The position numbers and the translations under genes are program-made. Below, piece by piece: positions 61,794 through 64,000 of a DNA stretch of 64,000 nt. Position 1 is the first letter of the stretch. The number at the start of each line of letters is the position of its first letter. The notes below the pieces were generated by a model, which was given only the letters and a program-made list of their open reading frames with translations, was not told the origin of the DNA and made no database searches. The DNA comes from Chryseobacterium carnipullorum. GTDB taxonomy: Bacteria; Bacteroidota; Bacteroidia; Flavobacteriales; Weeksellaceae. The DNA lies in the NCBI RefSeq assembly GCF_900142785.1, contig NZ_FRCD01000009.1:124001-188000 (forward strand), written 5' to 3'.

Positions 61794-62104
61794 TTATAGA
61801 AATTTTTTTACAATTTGCAATGTGTGTAATAGCATTTTTAATATAGCCTGGCACAATGAATTCCCCATAAATTAGCGCCCCTCCCTCAATTAAAATACTT
61901 AGTTCTTGAGCAAACCTTCCCTTTTTTATAGTATTGTCAATTCTTTTAATTAACTCAGACTCCCAAAGTTCAGGATTTTCCCTTGTTTTTTCAATTAAAT
62001 TATCATAAGATTTTGAATGTCCTAAGTTTTTAAAGCATTCTTTTAAATATTCTGTATTGATATCAGATGAAGGAAATAAATCAATTTCTAATGTTTTTTT
62101 TAAC
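61783..62104 (-). pseudogene. C-terminal remnant of an OLD-family nuclease (GajA-like)
   Basis: A frame without a start codon runs from the junction near 62104 to TAG at 61783 and encodes about 105 residues: KKTLEIDLFPSSDIN at the beginning and KKGRFAQELSILIEGG then VPGYIKNAITHI near the end, which are the closing elements of OLD-type TOPRIM nucleases such as GajA. It overlaps the helicase start by 11 bases, an arrangement that fits a gajAB pair. The N-terminal ATPase and most of the TOPRIM domain are missing. The junction abuts a LigD fragment. Confidence 0.75.
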
Positions 62105-62342
62105 CATACGGATGATCTTCTACCATCATCGCAAGTCTTTTGATATTCGGATCCAGTGAAGGCCCTTTCGGTACCGCCCAGCTTTTCAGGACGCCATCCA
62201 TTTCCAGACGAAAATCATAATGCAAATGTGAAGCATCGTGTTTCTGAACGACAAATCTCAATTCTTTTCCTGACGGAACACCGCCGAAGGGTTCAGGTGT
62301 TTTGTCTTCTGATCTTTTTTTATGATATTTTGATAAGCTCAT
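62100..62342 (-). pseudogene. N-terminal remnant of LigD phosphoesterase domain
   Basis: An 80-residue frame covering the start of the 3'-phosphoesterase domain of Lig[41 protein letters not shown] and MVEDHPYG, with the catalytic His and Asp region intact. A full domain would continue after VEDHP with the DYxxFEGxIPEG segment, absent here; the frame ends at TAA at the junction with the GajA-like remnant. LigD repairs DNA ends with Ku; no ku gene is visible. Confidence 0.8.
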
Positions 62343-62437
62343 ATTAATTTCTTTAACAAAAAAAATCTCCCTGACAATGCCAGAAAGATCAGATCATTAA
62401 AAAGCTTTCTGCTGTTTGCTGTTTGCTTTTTAAATTA

Positions 62438-62626
62438 TTATTTATGCTTATCTTTTAAATAAGCTTCAAGTGTCTTGCGGTCATTAGACCCCGTTGCCCG
62501 GATTGCTCCGGTTACTGCCTGTGAGCTTACGCCCAGTTTATCTTTGAAATATTGAATTTCATAATTTTCAGAACCACTGACCTGGCTGCGGTCACGCTGG
62601 TCTTTTTTTGATTTATTGTCTGCCAT
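62438..62626 (-). CDS. DUF3606 protein
   Basis: A 62-residue protein with a basic N-terminus (MADNKSKKDQRDRSQVSGS) and the compact DUF3606 helical domain (YEIQYFKDKLGVSSQAVTGA). Short cytoplasmic proteins of this family accompany LigD and stress genes on many mobile elements; function not established. It lies 95 bases upstream of the LigD remnant on the same strand, so they were probably once one stress module. Confidence 0.8.
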   Translation of the reverse strand: MADNKSKKDQRDRSQVSGSENYEIQYFKDKLGVSSQAVTGAIRATGSNDRKTLEAYLKDKHK

Positions 62627-62887
62627 AATGTGATTTTGATGAAAAGAAACAAATAAAATGCCAGTGTAATGACATCAATAGCCACAAAGCGAAGATTACA
62701 TGTTGATTGTAGAATAAAAGTTTCAAAAGAAGAACCAATATTCATTTACAGAGCCTTATCCACAGGAATACGAAATTGGCTGCCTAGAAATAAGTTTTTG
62801 TACAAAAGTCACATCACATAATTCCATATTCTCAGTGATTTTCAAATAATTAATAAAAATAAGAATCCTTCAGTCAACCCAAATAAC
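62627..62887. other. Non-coding spacer between DUF3606 and integrase fragment
   Basis: About 260 bases without a supported gene. No obvious attachment site repeat could be recognised by eye. Confidence 0.4.
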
Positions 62888-63336
62888 CTAACAACTTATT
62901 GCAATTTTCTTTTTATCAATAAATTTCTGTTTCAATTCCATCATATCCTCACTGACTTTTTCATCAAGTATTTTGGCATAATGCTGTGTTGTCTTAATAC
63001 TCTTATGACCTAGCATTTTACTCACACTTTCAATTGAAACCCCGTTAGATAAAGTGATCGTTGTTGCAAAAGTATGGCGTGCAATATGATAGGTCAATTC
63101 TTTGTTAATTCCGCACAGGTCAGCAATCTCTTTAAGATATGCATTCATTTTTTGATTACTAAGAATAGGCAGCAACTTTCCAGTATTAAGACATACAGGG
63201 TGATTTCTATACTTTTCAATAATTTTCTCTGTTTGAGAAAGCAAGGGAATATTAGAAGTATTTTTAGTTTTCTGACGTTTGGTATAGATCCATTGAGAAC
63301 CATCAAGTCCTAAATTGATATTTTGGTATGTTAACC
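62888..63336 (-). pseudogene. int: Tyrosine integrase, C-terminal catalytic fragment, cut by IS982
   Basis: About 149 codons of a Bacteroidota-type tyrosine recombinase. The C-terminal catalytic residues are visible in ELTYHIARHTFATTITL (His-x-x-Arg) and MLGHKSIKTTQHYAKI (His and nucleophile Tyr). The N-terminal arm- and core-binding domains and the first catalytic Arg are missing: the frame meets the IS982 end at 63336, and the apparent start MHYG is encoded by the IS terminus. It is the likely former integrase of the ICE or of a nested element. Confidence 0.85.
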
Positions 63337-64000
63337 CGTAGTGCATTATAAAAAAGGTTACTCATAATACGAAAATTTTGTATATTGTATTGACTATCAA
63401 TCTAATACGTTATGAATAACCTAGATGCAATTTACGATTTTATTTTAAAGGAATTAAGAAAATTAACCATCAAAGAAAATTTTTATTTCAAACCAATTAA
63501 ACCAAAATTATCTGATTTAGAGCTCATTGCAATAAATATTTCTGCGGAATATTTATCGATAGATTCAGAATATCAGTTGTTTAGATACCTCTCTAATTCA
63601 AAACTAAAGGGAATGATTGAGAGAAGTGTGTTTAATCGCAGAAAAAGAAAGCTTTTCTTACACTTGGAAAATATTAGAAAACTTATGGTTGCTAAATTTA
63701 ATGAGATGGAAACCACTTTTATTGTAGATTCGATGCCTTTAGAAATCTGTAAAAACGCAAGAGCGAACCGCTCTAAAATTTGTAAGGAAAATGAATTTTC
63801 GTTTCCCAGCAAAGGTTATTGCGCTTCTCAATCGAGTTATTATTATGGTTACAAATTACATGCTGTTTGTTCTGTTTCCGGAGTTTTCCAAAGTTTTGAT
63901 ATTTCTACAGCAAGCATTCATGATATTCATTTTTTGCAAGATATCAAGCATCAAATGAACAATTGTACGTTGATTGGAGACAGGGGTTATTTATCCACCC
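63336..64000 (+). mobile_element. IS982-family insertion sequence, right end outside window
   Basis: The left end begins around 63336 with ACCCGTAGTGCATTATAAAA, an ACCC-starting terminus of the type used by IS982 elements. A transposase gene starts 77 bases inside and reads off the window edge. The integrase frame is interrupted exactly at this point. The second terminus and any target duplication are not visible. Confidence 0.8.
63413..64000 (+). CDS. IS982-family transposase, partial
   Basis: An open frame of 196 codons reaching the right edge without a stop. Landmarks are the N-terminal MNNLDAIYDFILKELRKLTI, LSDLELIAINISAEYLSIDSE, the first catalytic Asp in TTFIVDSMPLEICKNAR, and the second Asp in CTLIGDRGYLS, in the spacing of the IS982 DDE family. 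Full proteins are near 290 residues, so the C-terminus with the catalytic Glu is outside. Confidence 0.92.

Noticed and set aside
62527-62745. Minus-strand 72-codon ORF overlapping DUF3606
   Set aside because: Overlaps the well-supported DUF3606 gene in another frame and has no recognisable content.
1-64000. CRISPR array
   Set aside because: No regularly spaced repeats of 25-40 bases and no cas genes were seen.
1-64000. tRNA or rRNA genes
   Set aside because: No cloverleaf-like or rRNA-like sequence was recognised by eye; a tRNAscan run would settle this.

Overview
The window comes from a member of the Bacteroidota, most likely a flavobacterium of the Chryseobacterium/Elizabethkingia group. 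The evidence is low GC content, a Bacteroides-type conjugation gene set (TraA/ParA, DUF3408, TraD, TraE, TraF, TraG, MobA/B/C, RteC), a SusC/SusD pair, DUF6520 and DUF3606 proteins, and -7 boxes of the TAnnTTTG type. Nearly all of it reads as the interior and integrase-proximal part of a CTnDOT-like integrative conjugative element (ICE). Transfer genes leave the left edge, and a broken tyrosine integrase lies near the right edge.

Layout: (1) 1-6.4 kb holds the minus-strand tra genes, interrupted at 3.4-4.4 kb by a plus-strand lipoprotein with an HExxH motif. (2) 6.4-11.6 kb holds a strong hairpin pair (candidate oriT), then mobA-mobB and mobC, with a GNAT gene inserted in reverse between mobB and mobC. 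(3) 11.6-12.4 kb is rteC. (4) 12.5-23.6 kb is a surface nutrition cargo module: a TPR-AraC regulator, a divergent operon (small lipoprotein, an overlooked 55-aa ORF, MauE-like membrane protein, DUF6520 peptide), and a converging SusC-SusD-S9 peptidase operon. (5) 24.0-32.6 kb is visibly AT-rich accessory DNA with defence-type genes: XRE regulator, pentapeptide-type potassium channel, DUF2971, an unknown protein, a four-gene operon (unknown protein, XRE-ImmA/IrrE protease, three-helix membrane protein, overlooked 47-aa peptide), and DUF4238. (6) 32.8-37.1 kb is the excision-type operon (HTH/Xis-like, DUF3945, topoisomerase III, small protein). (7) 37.3-47.2 kb is DNA repair and stress cargo: DUF2945, exonuclease III, LuxR-type HTH, a membrane-anchored XseA-like protein, a DJ-1 protein, AlkB, and a LexA-like repressor divergent from DinB and a DnaE2-type polymerase. 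(8) 47.4-47.9 kb is a broken GHKL gene joined to an IS1 remnant. (9) 48.0-60.2 kb is a fatty-acid/peroxide module: AraC regulator, two different oleate hydratases, outer-membrane barrel, alpha/beta hydrolase, MlaE-MlaF-MlaD-type lipid transporter, and a reverse operon of an unknown protein, DyP peroxidase and catalase-like protein. A shared promoter motif links the three transcription units. (10) 60.4-64.0 kb is debris: a GajB-like helicase, a C-terminal GajA-like remnant fused at a junction to an N-terminal LigD remnant, DUF3606, the integrase fragment, and an IS982 element running off the edge.

The most interesting candidates are the uncharacterised metalloprotease/membrane-protein/47-aa-peptide operon at 28.7-31.2 kb, and the coherent AraC-linked regulon for fatty-acid hydration, lipid transport and peroxide handling at 48-60 kb. 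All functional calls rest on reading motifs by eye; no database search was run.
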